A program made the translations under genes and the position numbers. From Gammaproteobacteria bacterium (lineage in GTDB: Bacteria > Pseudomonadota > Gammaproteobacteria > HK1), in the NCBI GenBank assembly GCA_009937425.1, contig JAACFO010000014.1, forward strand, positions 1-54,469: a stretch of 54,469 nt of DNA, in the 5' to 3' direction. Of this stretch, positions 1 to 7,858 are shown piece by piece; the stretch's first letter is position 1, and each line of letters opens with the position of its first letter. Below the pieces are notes generated by a model. The model ran no database searches. It saw nothing but the letters and a program-made list of their open reading frames with translations, and was not told the origin of the DNA.

Positions 1-311
1 AATGACAAACAACGAGTTACACCCGGGTGAGTGCGGAAACAAACAAGAAATGTAAAAATTTCCGACAAATTTACGTGCGACACCGTTGATCTTGATCAAG
101 CCACAGTGCCGTCACTGGTCGCTTAAGTTCCCCACCCAGTCACCCAGGCGGGGCCTGTACTTCCGTCAGCTATTGTCAGACGGTTCCCGGTACGTGGATA
201 AACTTACCAATGGCTTCTGGGGCCGTCTGTAGGCCAGGGGCGTACCTGTTGTAGGCGCAGCGCCAATGTGCCGTCTTGCCAACCCTCAAACTGTCCTACG
301 TTTGGGGAAGG
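1..311. other. Intergenic, no gene seen; contains hairpin element copy 1
   Basis: No convincing reading frame is visible on either strand. The only recognisable structure is one copy of a hairpin element (129-195) that recurs twice more, plus a fragment, in the first 8 kb. Being at the window edge, this stretch may also hold the 5' or 3' region of a gene outside the window. Confidence 0.5.
129..195. repeat. Dispersed hairpin element, copy 1
   Basis: About 65 bases closely matching 6221-6286. It contains a CCCCACC ... GGCGGGG stem (one A-C mismatch) around the shared loop CAGTCACCCA, followed by a conserved tail ending in TTCCCGGTACG. Copies sit on the 3' side of minus-strand genes, so they may act as terminators or as a REP-like element. 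This copy lies about 115 bases beyond the stop of the gene at 312-734. Confidence 0.7.
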
Positions 312-734
312 TTACGGTCTCGCTGAGTTGCTATTGCAAATTCCATTTATGTTTCTCTCTCTTCCTTTGACTTGGCATATGTGATCGTTGCCATCTCCGT
401 CTCGCACTACCGTCATCGTAGCCGTGTCATCCGAATCAAAGCCCACATAGTACGTGAAGCTACCTTGACGCCAGAACAAATAGGATTCCGCTTGGTATGT
501 GACGGTATTTGTATAGCTGTCACGGGCATCCTGGGAGGGATTTAATGTGGGATTCTGCGCTTTTCCTTCCGGTTTACCGAGCACTCTGACAATGTCAGCC
601 GAGCGAGTCCCGAGCGTGACAGTGTCGAACTCATAGCGAAATTCATACTGTACCCGTCCGTAAAATAATAGCGCTCCAAGAGCTATCGAAACTACCAATA
701 GGATACCAACCACAATCGTTATAACTTCTTTCAT
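312..734 (-). CDS. Membrane-anchored hypothetical protein, 140 aa
   Basis: The protein starts with a hydrophobic helix (about residues 4-25), predicting a single N-terminal membrane anchor or uncleaved signal with the rest outside the cytoplasm. After it comes a segment of the kind G-T-R-S-A-D-I-V-R-V-L-G-K-P, which resembles the repeat in BamE/SmpA-type small envelope proteins, but the match is too short to assign that family. The body is polar, with two cysteines near the C-terminus that could pair. It is on the same strand as the PEP-CTERM genes but upstream-to-downstream order leaves a 250-base gap, so co-transcription is unlikely. Function unknown. Confidence 0.6.
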   Translation of the reverse strand: MKEVITIVVGILLVVSIALGALLFYGRVQYEFRYEFDTVTLGTRSADIVRVLGKPEGKAQNPTLNPSQDARDSYTNTVTYQAESYLFWRQGSFTYYVGFDSDDTATMTVVRDGDGNDHICQVKGRERNINGICNSNSARP

Positions 735-928
735 GCCGGGCCCACCACGAACAACTATTGCTTTCGGAAACTATAGTCTCTGGGAAATTTACAGATGGCT
801 ACATAGGGTCAATCCAAGCTACAGCCCTAATGCAAGCCTTCCGCGCTGTAGGAATGGCACGACAGCCGCGATAGGTAGGGGCCAGGCATCAGGTGAAGTG
901 AGCAGGCGAAAAACAACCTGTCCAACCT

Positions 929-960
929 CAAAAAAACAAAACCCCGGACTATGCCGGGGC
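929..960 (-). terminator. Rho-independent terminator of the first PEP-CTERM gene
   Basis: Read on the minus strand, CCCCGG (959-954), a six-base loop and CCGGGG (947-942) are followed by TTTTGTTTTTTT. It lies about 25 bases beyond the stop of the gene at 985-1557. Nearly the same terminator follows the second PEP-CTERM gene. Confidence 0.85.
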
Positions 961-984
961 TCTGTTCGCTCATTTGGTTGCCTG

Positions 985-1557
985 TTACTGCAGCCGGCTC
1001 CTCGCAAACCCAAGCCCCGCTAAGCCAAGGCCCAGGAGCAGGAGGGTGGTGGGTTCAGGGACGGCAGTAAAGGTTGGAGCGAACTGCGTCTCCTCAACGT
1101 TGTCGCCAATAATAGCCGCCGTCTGCAGGCAGCTGACCGTACAAACGACGAATGGATTCCCCGCTATTGTCACTAACCCCATGTTCTGACTATTTCCGTC
1201 TCCGAACACGTCAGAATTCAGTTCCAGGTTTAGATTGGCCAGACTGGCGGTGTTGTCAAAGAAGTCGGTAGCGAACTGAGCCGCTGTTATGACTCCAGAC
1301 GAGACGTTGAATTGGTTGCTAAAGTTGGGAAAGGGGACGAAGTCGACCCCAACCAATGAGTCGAATACTGAGCTTGTCGTGGACGTGAGAATGACAGAAG
1401 TGGCAGCCACACCGTTGCCCTCTGGAACGTGGAGGGTACCCGATACTGTCCCGGGAAATCCGCCGATGACGTTGGAAAAACTCCAATTGAAAACAAGCGA
1501 TGCTTGTGCAGTTACGCTCACTACCAACAAGATTGCACCTAGCCAAAGCCGCATCAT
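985..1557 (-). CDS. PEP-CTERM sorting domain protein, 190 aa
   Basis: A secreted protein with a Sec signal peptide (about residues 1-20, ending near A-Q-A) and a C-terminal PEP-CTERM anchor: the signature V-P-E-P-T-T, a hydrophobic helix rich in L and G, then a short basic end (R-S-R). By established knowledge of the family, such tails are recognised by an exosortase (EpsH/XrtA type), which processes proteins for export in exopolysaccharide-producing gram-negatives; no exosortase gene is in this window. The middle is a low-complexity beta-rich domain of unknown function with two close cysteines (V-C-T-V-S-C). The start is taken at the first of two adjacent ATGs because AGGGG lies about seven bases upstream. 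Tandem with a second PEP-CTERM gene. Confidence 0.85.
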   Translation of the reverse strand: MMRLWLGAILLVVSVTAQASLVFNWSFSNVIGGFPGTVSGTLHVPEGNGVAATSVILTSTTSSVFDSLVGVDFVPFPNFSNQFNVSSGVITAAQFATDFFDNTASLANLNLELNSDVFGDGNSQNMGLVTIAGNPFVVCTVSCLQTAAIIGDNVEETQFAPTFTAVPEPTTLLLLGLGLAGLGFARSRLQ

Positions 1558-1733
1558 CGTGATTCCCCTAAAGTCCGATTGGCGGCACGGCAGTGATGCA
1601 CAATGGCGCCAAGTGAGTGAAATTGCATTTCGTAGAAGAATTAGGCAAGAAACGTGCCGCATGAAGGAATTCCCCTTCCGAACAGAACCTTAGGCGATAG
1701 CCCAATAAGAGGCGGTCACGCTTGCTTGGGAAG

Positions 1734-1812
1734 TGTAAAGAACCCCGACAGAATTACGTGCACGGATCGTTCAATTTGGACGGGAGCCACCCCACAAAAA
1801 CAAAACCCCGGA
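1734..1812. repeat. Direct repeat A (matches 2567-2658)
   Basis: A block beginning TGTAAAGAACCCCGACAG and running into the terminator of the second PEP-CTERM gene. It is repeated with a few changes at 2567-2658 in the same orientation. Shared pieces include CGTGCACGGATCGTTCA and CCCCACAAAAACAAAACC. The repeat suggests that the PEP-CTERM gene unit was duplicated in tandem. Confidence 0.8.
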
Positions 1813-1825
1813 CGATGCCGGGGCT
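1794..1825 (-). terminator. Rho-independent terminator of the second PEP-CTERM gene
   Basis: On the minus strand a CCCCGG/CCGGGG stem (1823-1818 with 1811-1806) is followed by TTTTGTTTTTG. It lies 24 bases beyond the stop of the gene at 1849-2436. Stem, loop length and U-tract are almost identical to those of the terminator at 929-960. Confidence 0.85.
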
Positions 1826-1848
1826 CTGTTCGTAAGACTTGCCTACTG

Positions 1849-2436
1849 TCAGTGAAGCCGTCGCCTCGCAAACCCCAGCCCCGCTGAGCCAAGGCCCAGG
1901 AGTAAGAGCGTGGTGGGTTCAGGCACCGACACATCTGTTCGGATAATTGCGTCGTCGAGGAAGGTTCGCATGCAGTCGCTATCGCAACCCGCGGAGTTCC
2001 CGAAGACGCTAAACCCGACAAGGTTCTTGCCGGAAACTAGGTTTCCGGTGACGTCGATCTGTTTCCAACCTTCTGCCTCGGCAACATCGACGATGAAACC
2101 CGTGTCGCCGCCGTCGCTATAGAACAGATCGACGAATAGGGCGGTGCTGGCTCCAATGTGCTTCGCCCAGAACGAAATCTCGAGAATGTCATCCGTCAGG
2201 ACGGCGGCGAGATTCTGACGAATCTCCTTGTTGCCGGTATTGGTAGCGCTGAAACTGCCGCTTCTTGCATCCGTGTTGGTAACGTTCCAGTCTTCGCCCG
2301 CACTAAGGTCGCGGTCCTGAAACCAGGGGGCCAAGTTGCCCGTCTCGAATCCTCCGTTGACAAAATTCGCACTAGCTGTTCCCGCCGCCGCGAAAAGTGC
2401 CAATGCCACTATGTACTTGAGTTGCTGCATAATCAT
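1849..2436 (-). CDS. PEP-CTERM sorting domain protein with N-G-G-F-E carbohydrate-binding-like fold, 195 aa
   Basis: Signal peptide (about residues 1-23, ending T-A-S-A), then a mature region that begins with F-V-N-G-G-F-E-T-G, a motif typical of galactose-binding-like/CBM-type beta-sandwich domains in exported PEP-CTERM proteins. A cysteine pair (D-S-D-C preceded by A-G-C) sits before the anchor. The C-terminal tail V-P-E-P-T-T, L/G-rich helix and R-R-R is a clear PEP-CTERM sorting signal and is nearly identical to that of the neighbouring gene, while the mature domains differ. This points to an exported, possibly surface- or matrix-associated binding protein. The start is the ATG preceded by GGGG. 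Confidence 0.85.
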   Translation of the reverse strand: MIMQQLKYIVALALFAAAGTASANFVNGGFETGNLAPWFQDRDLSAGEDWNVTNTDARSGSFSATNTGNKEIRQNLAAVLTDDILEISFWAKHIGASTALFVDLFYSDGGDTGFIVDVAEAEGWKQIDVTGNLVSGKNLVGFSVFGNSAGCDSDCMRTFLDDAIIRTDVSVPEPTTLLLLGLGSAGLGFARRRLH

Positions 2437-2812
2437 GATTGACCCCAGCGGCCCTGCAGAGTTATTCGCCGTTATCCAGATAAACAGTGCAACTTTTGTG
2501 CCCGACTTGCTTGCCCCCATAGAATCAATGCGTTATGTAGTTCAGGGCTTGGATCGCTAGGAGTTGTGTAAAGAATCCCGACAGAATTGCGTGCACGGAT
2601 CGTTCATTTTGGGCGGGTGACAGCAAGAATCAGCCCCACAAAAACAAAACCCCGGACATGGACCTCAATTTCGGTCACGGGGTGAGAGGTCCATTGCTTC
2701 AACTGATACTGTTTCATGAATAACGCCTCTACGCCTTTGTCTATCCGCTTCTGCATAAGGTCATTAGCGTCCGACCCAGCCCGTTCGTCTTTCCAGTTCC
2801 GCCGAAGGCGAG
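2437..2812. other. Intergenic region with decayed PEP-CTERM-type 3' flank
   Basis: It contains repeat B (2567-2658), which reproduces the downstream flank and half of the terminator of a PEP-CTERM gene, but no PEP-CTERM gene lies upstream of it. The right part (2659-2812) shows no gene, RNA or strong repeat. Confidence 0.5.
2567..2658. repeat. Direct repeat B, truncated terminator copy
   Basis: Second copy of the block at 1734-1812 with a roughly 12-base insertion. It ends inside the terminator: the CCCCGG arm is present (2650-2655) but the complementary arm is gone. It looks like the remnant of a third gene unit in the PEP-CTERM array. Confidence 0.75.
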
Positions 2813-3316
2813 TTACTCCTCGTCTTGGAGCTTGTCGCGGACAGTCTTGATCTCGTTGGAGAGTTTGTCGAGGCGCGTAACAAGGCCCTGGTCCGATTCG
2901 TTCTTGATGAGTTCCTTGAGCTCCTTCAGGACGCCGATGGAATCGTTGAGAGCCTTGACAGTTTTCAGGACTCCCTTGAACCGGAGCGCCTCGGCCGTGG
3001 CCTTGTTCTCCTCGGCCCGGACCCTGAACTCCTTATTGAGCATGGCGTACTCGGCTGTTCGCGCAATAATTGCGCCAACCCGATCGTCCAAATTCCTCTT
3101 CAGGAGGTTGCTGCTGGTCTTATCAGCGATCTTGTCGAGAATCAGGATCTCTTCCGTGTCGGGATTGGAGTGGAGCATGAACTCGGTCAGGCGCATCGCC
3201 ATACTGTTGCGGGTTCCTACGTCGCCGTTTGCCGCCGCGTCGGCAGCTTCGTCGAGCAGTTCCTTGAGTTTCTTGCGCCAGCCGTGGGCGTCGCGAATAC
3301 TGTCGAATTCATTCAT
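2813..3316 (-). CDS. Hypothetical helical protein, 167 aa, coupled to upstream lipoprotein
   Basis: A cytoplasmic-looking, highly charged and almost entirely alpha-helical protein with no signal peptide or membrane segment. The C-terminal third (from about residue 105) has heptad-like leucine/isoleucine spacing consistent with a coiled coil. Its ATG overlaps the TGA of the upstream lipoprotein gene (ATGA at 3313-3316), a sign of translational coupling. I do not recognise the family. The tight pairing suggests the two products act together, perhaps across the membrane, but nothing shows how. Confidence 0.65.
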   Translation of the reverse strand: MNEFDSIRDAHGWRKKLKELLDEAADAAANGDVGTRNSMAMRLTEFMLHSNPDTEEILILDKIADKTSSNLLKRNLDDRVGAIIARTAEYAMLNKEFRVRAEENKATAEALRFKGVLKTVKALNDSIGVLKELKELIKNESDQGLVTRLDKLSNEIKTVRDKLQDEE

Positions 3317-4401
3317 ATCGTTTTAAGCTTTTTCACAAGGTCTTCGATCTCGACCGCAGTCTTGATCAGTGAATGGAAACTGGGCACGCGGCTTTCGCGG
3401 ACGGCCACGATGAGACTTGCGTGGGCGGCCGCCCAGCGGCGGATGGCCGTTTGGCTCGCAGTGATGAGCTGTTGCGCCGCCATCAGTCGTTCAGCATCTT
3501 TCTTCAAGCCCGCCTCATAAGGATCCAGCCAGGACTTGTTGGAGGCGATTACGGCGTCGATCTGTTTAAGCTCGGCAATCATCTCCTCGAGTTCCGCCTT
3601 GGAAACGGGCGGCTGCGTGAGTGCGATTGACCCGGCGGGCTGGGCCCCAGTGCCTGTGCTAACGCGCTCAGCCATCGCGTCGATATGGTCGCTGTTCTTC
3701 TTGAGGGCGTCGAGGTATTTTTTCTGCCGCTTCTCTCGCTGCGCCCTCAGGCCCGTGAGCGTGCTGAACTTGCCCGCAACGGCCTTCTTCCGCTTTATCA
3801 TCGCCCCGGTGTTGGCCGTGGTGACAACGCCACCCATGTCTTCCAAGTCGGCGGCAAGGAGCTTGGAGAACTGCGTGACGCCCGGCTGGGCGGCCTCCAA
3901 GGCTTCCAGCAGGTCGCTGGTCGCCCTGATGCTGATCACGGTTTTCGTCAGGAAGGCCACGGCGTCCCCTATTGGAGCCAAAGCCTCGGCCCCGGGAATT
4001 AAGCCCCCCGCCTTTTTCGTGAGTCCCGTGAACGCCGCACCGAGTTTCTCTGCCGACTCGGACCCCTCGTTTCCTGCGTTGACGATCGCTGCCACGGAAT
4101 TCGAGTACTCGACCATGGCGTCTATTGCCAGGACCCGCGCGGCCCATGCTTTGTCGAGATCGTCGACCCAACCTTTGCTGTCCGGGATTTTGGCGACCTC
4201 TGCGGAGACCGCCGGACCGATCTGCTCGACGGCGCTGCCGAGCTCGCTCGTGGCGGCGGCGAAGGGCGAGACGTCGGGCAGCGAACCGCAGGCCGCCAAG
4301 GCGAAGAGGAGAACGCCCCCCAGCAGCGTCAGCTGGCGGAGCCGTGATAGTCGCTCACGCATGAGAGTTGCCGACCAGAGTGGCTTGAAAAGGTTTGTCA
4401 T
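3313..4401 (-). CDS. Hypothetical lipoprotein, helical, 362 aa
   Basis: The N-terminus carries a lipoprotein signal with lipobox L-A-A-C-G, so the mature protein should be lipidated at that cysteine. The rest is rich in Ala, Glu and Lys and mostly helical, with a hydrophobic glycine-rich patch around residues 120-150 and a strongly basic/coiled segment near residues 205-245 (R-A-Q-R-E-K-R-Q-K-K). An internal ATG at 4362 would give a more ordinary 24-residue signal peptide and may be the true start. No catalytic motif or known family is recognised. It is translationally coupled to the helical protein at 2813-3316. Confidence 0.65.
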   Translation of the reverse strand: MTNLFKPLWSATLMRERLSRLRQLTLLGGVLLFALAACGSLPDVSPFAAATSELGSAVEQIGPAVSAEVAKIPDSKGWVDDLDKAWAARVLAIDAMVEYSNSVAAIVNAGNEGSESAEKLGAAFTGLTKKAGGLIPGAEALAPIGDAVAFLTKTVISIRATSDLLEALEAAQPGVTQFSKLLAADLEDMGGVVTTANTGAMIKRKKAVAGKFSTLTGLRAQREKRQKKYLDALKKNSDHIDAMAERVSTGTGAQPAGSIALTQPPVSKAELEEMIAELKQIDAVIASNKSWLDPYEAGLKKDAERLMAAQQLITASQTAIRRWAAAHASLIVAVRESRVPSFHSLIKTAVEIEDLVKKLKTI

Positions 4402-4603
4402 TGGCCCCCGCCAAGGTGGGCGAACAGGGTTTTCAAATGCTACTTTTCGCCGAGAATCAATCTATCGATAAGCTGGCGGAGCGTCAATCGCCCTCCATGG
4501 CGGTGGTCACCTAGCCCAAGTGGCGGAACGCCGAAAAACATCCACCAAGACTACAAAGACTGGATAGAGGCACTCAGCTCGTTGAGATTCTCTGACAATT
4601 TTC

Positions 4604-4969
4604 TTACTGTACTTTCTGTACTTTCTTTATCACCTCAAGCGCCGCATTTACTGCCGAGTTTATAGCTTCCAGCTGTTCATCAATCAGTTCATTTTGGGCG
4701 TCAACGGACATCTGAACTCCTGAATAATGGTCTACCACTTTTACTGCCCAAGCCCTGGTGTGCATCGTGGAGTCTGTCGGAGGTTTTGACAAAATTCCGA
4801 CAGCAAGCTCGACATATCGTTGACCGATCTCATTTTGTTTGATCGCGCTCGTGTATTCGTTGCTTGCGTAGGCTATGACAAGCGGGATAAGCACCGTCCC
4901 CAGGACAGTAGAGGCGATCTTGAGCTTTCCCCAAGAACTCGGTAGTTGCTGCGATGCGTTCGCGTCCAT
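4604..4969 (-). CDS. Small single-membrane-segment protein, 121 aa
   Basis: One hydrophobic helix (about residues 17-36) follows a short polar N-terminus, then a helical tail of about 85 residues that ends in a Lys/Gln/Val-rich segment. A clear Shine-Dalgarno AGGAGA lies about seven bases before the ATG, which supports the start. Base composition here (4.6-6.1 kb) is visibly more AT-rich than the flanking core genes, consistent with acquired DNA. Function unknown. Confidence 0.6.
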   Translation of the reverse strand: MDANASQQLPSSWGKLKIASTVLGTVLIPLVIAYASNEYTSAIKQNEIGQRYVELAVGILSKPPTDSTMHTRAWAVKVVDHYSGVQMSVDAQNELIDEQLEAINSAVNAALEVIKKVQKVQ

Positions 4970-5052
4970 TTCGTTTCTCCTTTTAAAGGGGCGTCAGAAT
5001 TTAGTAGCTCTGTATCGTTGGACTATTCCCGAAACATCAGCGCAAATCTATT

Positions 5053-5370
5053 CTAATCTCTGGCCGCATTCACGCTGAACTCGTCGTCATACACCCGCCC
5101 CACAATCCGCCCACAACAGTCCACCGTCACTTCCACGACCCGGGCCTGCTTGCCAAAAGCCAGCTCAGATAACGCCTGCGCTGCCTTGGTGCCGAAGGGC
5201 TGTTTTCGTTCTGGGGTGTCTATATCGGACAGGCGGATTTTGAGCTGCTGCCTGTCGACGAGGATAGTGAGGGTGTCGCCATCGGCGATCTTGACGACTT
5301 TGCCTTGATAGACGGTCTCAGCTGATGCTGGGAATGTGACCAGCAGCAAAAGAAGGGGCAGACACCACAT
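5053..5370 (-). pseudogene. Truncated staphylococcal-nuclease-like (thermonuclease family) protein
   Basis: A signal peptide (about residues 1-17, ending A-S-A) is followed by the start of an SNase fold: V-V-K-I-A-D-G-D-T-L, then R-L-S-D-I-D-T-P-E-R with the expected catalytic Arg and Glu, then G-R-I-V-G-R-V-Y with the second catalytic Arg region. Family members normally continue for about 45 more residues (V-N-A-x-L-V-R-x-G and the C-terminal helix). Here the frame stops directly after V-N-A-A-R-D. It therefore lacks the C-terminal helix and is probably inactive. No matching remainder is seen downstream, so the 3' part was lost rather than frameshifted. Confidence 0.7.
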
Positions 5371-5402
5371 ATGCCAATTATGGCAATGAAAAGCTCCGCT
5401 TG

Positions 5403-5415
5403 GTCACCCAGGCGG
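5403..5415. repeat. Fragment of the dispersed hairpin element
   Basis: The 13 bases GTCACCCAGGCGG match the loop and right arm of the element seen at 129, 6221 and 7859. The fragment abuts the stop codon of the lipoprotein gene at 5418-5960, the same relative position as the full copy next to the gene at 6309-7694. Confidence 0.45.
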
Positions 5416-5417
5416 TC

Positions 5418-5960
5418 TCAGTAGAAATCAAATCCCCGTACGAATTTGTCCACATCTGCCGTGTTAAGCACCTCTGCGCAATACCATGCCCGTATTTCCG
5501 TGTGCCCCAACAGTTCTCTATAATTCTCAAACATGGGGGAGACGGGAGAAAACTGGCGCGTAAATAGACAATCGCTTTCTGGATTTCGCAGGTGGAGAAA
5601 CTCGATTTCTCCCAAACCGTTTTTCTTTATACCCTCATCGACAATATCGTATTGATTGAATCCCGCCGGCTCATCCGAAACCATCACTTCTGATAGTAGT
5701 GGTCTCAAATAGGATCTTCGGTGGAAAAATCCAGTATCACCATACTGGCCTTTCAGTTGCTCCACTCGCAACCATGCACGAAGCCCTGATTGATCACGCC
5801 ATCTTGTCTCTTTGGCAATCCACTCATCGTTCTCTTCTTCTGTTGTCGTGACGGATAAACCATCGAGCCCTGGGCTAGTCTGTTCTACATTCAGCAATGA
5901 TAGCGCACAGGCTTCCAATAGAAGAAAAAGCACAATAGACGCTTGAAGCCTTAACTTCAT
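5418..5960 (-). CDS. Lipoprotein, paralogue of the N-terminal half of the 461-aa neighbour
   Basis: A 180-residue protein with a lipoprotein-like signal (lipobox L-L-E-A-C). Its C-terminal part (L-G-E-I-E-F-L-H-L ... C-L-F-T-R-Q-F ... I-R-A-W-Y-C-A) aligns with L-G-E-V-E-Y-L-R-F ... C-V-F-M-R-Q-Y ... I-R-G-Y-Y-C-V in the gene at 6309-7694, including two cysteines that could form a disulfide. The two genes are therefore paralogues that diverged after duplication, one with and one without an additional C-terminal domain. Probably anchored in the outer membrane facing the periplasm. Function unknown. Confidence 0.65.
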   Translation of the reverse strand: MKLRLQASIVLFLLLEACALSLLNVEQTSPGLDGLSVTTTEEENDEWIAKETRWRDQSGLRAWLRVEQLKGQYGDTGFFHRRSYLRPLLSEVMVSDEPAGFNQYDIVDEGIKKNGLGEIEFLHLRNPESDCLFTRQFSPVSPMFENYRELLGHTEIRAWYCAEVLNTADVDKFVRGFDFY

Positions 5961-6308
5961 TCTTATCTCTTGTTAATCTGCTTCCCCCACAGCATCAGTT
6001 TGTTGCCTCTTTAACAGCGCCAATTCGTTGTTCTCAGTTTTGATCGCCCGCCTCAACGACTCTGATTATGTAGAGCCTAGTCGACGGATCTAGATATACT
6101 TGCAGGTCACACATTCCCTACAAGTTAACCGAATATCAGTTTTCGGAAGGAAGGCTCTTGACTTGAGTCATCCGCGATTGACGAATGTGGTACTCAAAGT
6201 TGCTCGCGATGCGGCAGAAAGCCCCGCCCAGTCACCCAGGCGGGGCCTGTACCTCGGTCAGCTATTGCCAGAGGGTTCCCGGTACGGTGCAAAACCTACT
6301 GAAGGCGG
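5961..6308. other. Intergenic, contains hairpin element copy 2
   Basis: Apart from the hairpin element at 6221-6286 I see no supported gene. A plus-strand frame at 6100-6387 runs through the repeat and into the antisense of the neighbouring lipoprotein gene, and has no recognisable content. Confidence 0.5.
6221..6286. repeat. Dispersed hairpin element, copy 2
   Basis: Perfect 8-bp stem GCCCCGCC (6221-6228) / GGCGGGGC (6239-6246) with loop CAGTCACCCA, followed by a conserved tail to 6286. On the minus strand the stem is followed by TTTCTG, and it lies some 60 bases beyond the stop of the gene at 6309-7694, so it could act as a weak terminator. Confidence 0.75.
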
Positions 6309-7694
6309 CTACTCCTTGTACGCTCTGATGACGTCCTTTCGCTCTTTCTCGGACATGTCCCAGACGACGTCGTCTCCTGCGGCGTAGACGCGACACTCTC
6401 CCGGTTGCCCGTCCGCCTTGGATCGTTTGTGGCAGGCCTGCAACGCTTCTCCCTGGGCGCTGTAGAATGCTTCCCGTACCCGCCACGCCCACGCCCCGTC
6501 CCCGTTTCGAACAAAAACCTTGTACTTGAACGCCTCGTCGTACACCTGATAGACGCGAAACGCGGCGTCGCGGGATGTTTCGTTAATGCCGGACCTCGCC
6601 GATCCGTACGCGGAGGGCGTGACGATCAGCGACCTCTCGACGAGTGTTTCGCCGTCCAGGTCCATCTCGAATCGCCACCTGCCCGGTTGATCCACATCTG
6701 AGTCGATGTAGTAGTTCAACCAGGTGTACCAGCGCGTCGAGTTCGGCGTGAATTCGTAGCTGGATGTCCCCGCCTGCTTGCCCGCACCGTCGAACACGCG
6801 TAGTTGAGCGAGGTGACTCTCCTTCGTCAGCCCGCGCCAGCTCACGTACACGTACACGCGCCCGTGATCGAGCGATACTTCGTCAAACTCGTCGGCGAGC
6901 TCGTGTCCCTCGGAGGTCTTGAACACCATGGAGGTAAACTTGACTGCATATGGGAATGCGCCGCTGGAGGCGGACTGGCGCTGACCGTTCGCCACCGCGG
7001 CGGCAGCGATCGGCGCGGCGGCAAGGGTCAGGTCCACTGGCTTCTCCAGCACACCGAAGCCCTTGAGGCCGATGCCGTACAGGAATCGCTCTAGGGTTCT
7101 CTGCGAAAGCTCATGGAAGGGGGCGACGCAGTAGTAGCCGCGGATCATGATGTTGCCGAGGGAGGTGGCATCACGCTGGTCCGAGAACGTGTCGCCGTAC
7201 TGGCGCATGAACACGCACTCGGTGGCGCCGTCGCGGGTGAAGCGCAGGTACTCCACCTCGCCGAGCACGTTCTCGTAATTGCCGCCGGCACCCAGTTCGA
7301 TGTTCCCGGAACCCAGTTCGATGTCGGACCCGAACCACTGCCCGATCCGCTCCTTGAGCGGCGGTTCGCGAACGAAGGTCCTGCTTGAGGGCACGAATGG
7401 CTTGAAGCGGAACAGGATCATCCACGCCTCCGGGGAGGTGCCGACGGCGGGGCGCCAGTGGCCTAACTCGTAAACCTTGAGGTCCTTGTGTTTGCGCTTG
7501 AAGTTCACCCTTGGATCGTCGAGCCCCGGTGCGTACAGCAGCAGACTGGCTTCGCCTGTCGGCATCGGCTCCCAGTCCGACGATGTTGAGGTACCAGGGG
7601 CGGTGCACCCCGATAGCCCTATTGTTATCGCTCCCACCACGGCGAAGCATCGGAATGCCCGAAGGAAGATGGATTCACGGGTAATGGATACCAC
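6309..7694 (-). CDS. Two-domain lipoprotein, 461 aa, unknown function
   Basis: Starts with a GTG. The signal ends in lipobox L-S-G-C (Cys30), predicting a lipoprotein. Residues about 40-215 form the domain shared with the gene at 5418-5960. After an Ala-rich linker (about 225-240) residues about 250-365 look like a beta-sandwich/Ig-like fold: F-D-E-V-S-L-D-H-G-R-V-Y-V-Y-V-S-W, R-W-Y-T-W-L-N-Y-Y and a G-R-W-R-F-E-M-D-L-D-G strand typical of DUF-type ligand-binding modules that report on exported sugar- or effector-binding proteins. The end (about 380-461) is polar with a Cys pair. No enzyme motif is visible. Its paralogue lies directly downstream. Confidence 0.65.
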   Translation of the reverse strand: MVSITRESIFLRAFRCFAVVGAITIGLSGCTAPGTSTSSDWEPMPTGEASLLLYAPGLDDPRVNFKRKHKDLKVYELGHWRPAVGTSPEAWMILFRFKPFVPSSRTFVREPPLKERIGQWFGSDIELGSGNIELGAGGNYENVLGEVEYLRFTRDGATECVFMRQYGDTFSDQRDATSLGNIMIRGYYCVAPFHELSQRTLERFLYGIGLKGFGVLEKPVDLTLAAAPIAAAAVANGQRQSASSGAFPYAVKFTSMVFKTSEGHELADEFDEVSLDHGRVYVYVSWRGLTKESHLAQLRVFDGAGKQAGTSSYEFTPNSTRWYTWLNYYIDSDVDQPGRWRFEMDLDGETLVERSLIVTPSAYGSARSGINETSRDAAFRVYQVYDEAFKYKVFVRNGDGAWAWRVREAFYSAQGEALQACHKRSKADGQPGECRVYAAGDDVVWDMSEKERKDVIRAYKE

Positions 7695-7858
7695 AAGAAA
7701 CCGCCACAGTGTGGAGCGGCGCGGTTCGTCACTGAGGCGTCACCGTTAGCGAAGGTACTGCCAGCATCCCTTGAGCTGCAGGCCAGTATCAATATCCTAA
7801 CTCAAGCCCCTAAGGGCATGGCTTACAAGTAGCGTACATAAGGCATTAAGAACGAAGA

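Noticed and set aside
3536..4471. Long plus-strand frame of 311 codons
   Set aside because: It is fully antisense to the lipoprotein gene, has a Ser/Ala/Arg-rich composition typical of shadow frames in GC-rich DNA and no ribosome site.
6100..6387. Plus-strand frame of 95 codons
   Set aside because: It runs through the hairpin repeat into antisense of a lipoprotein gene, with no good start signal or recognisable content.
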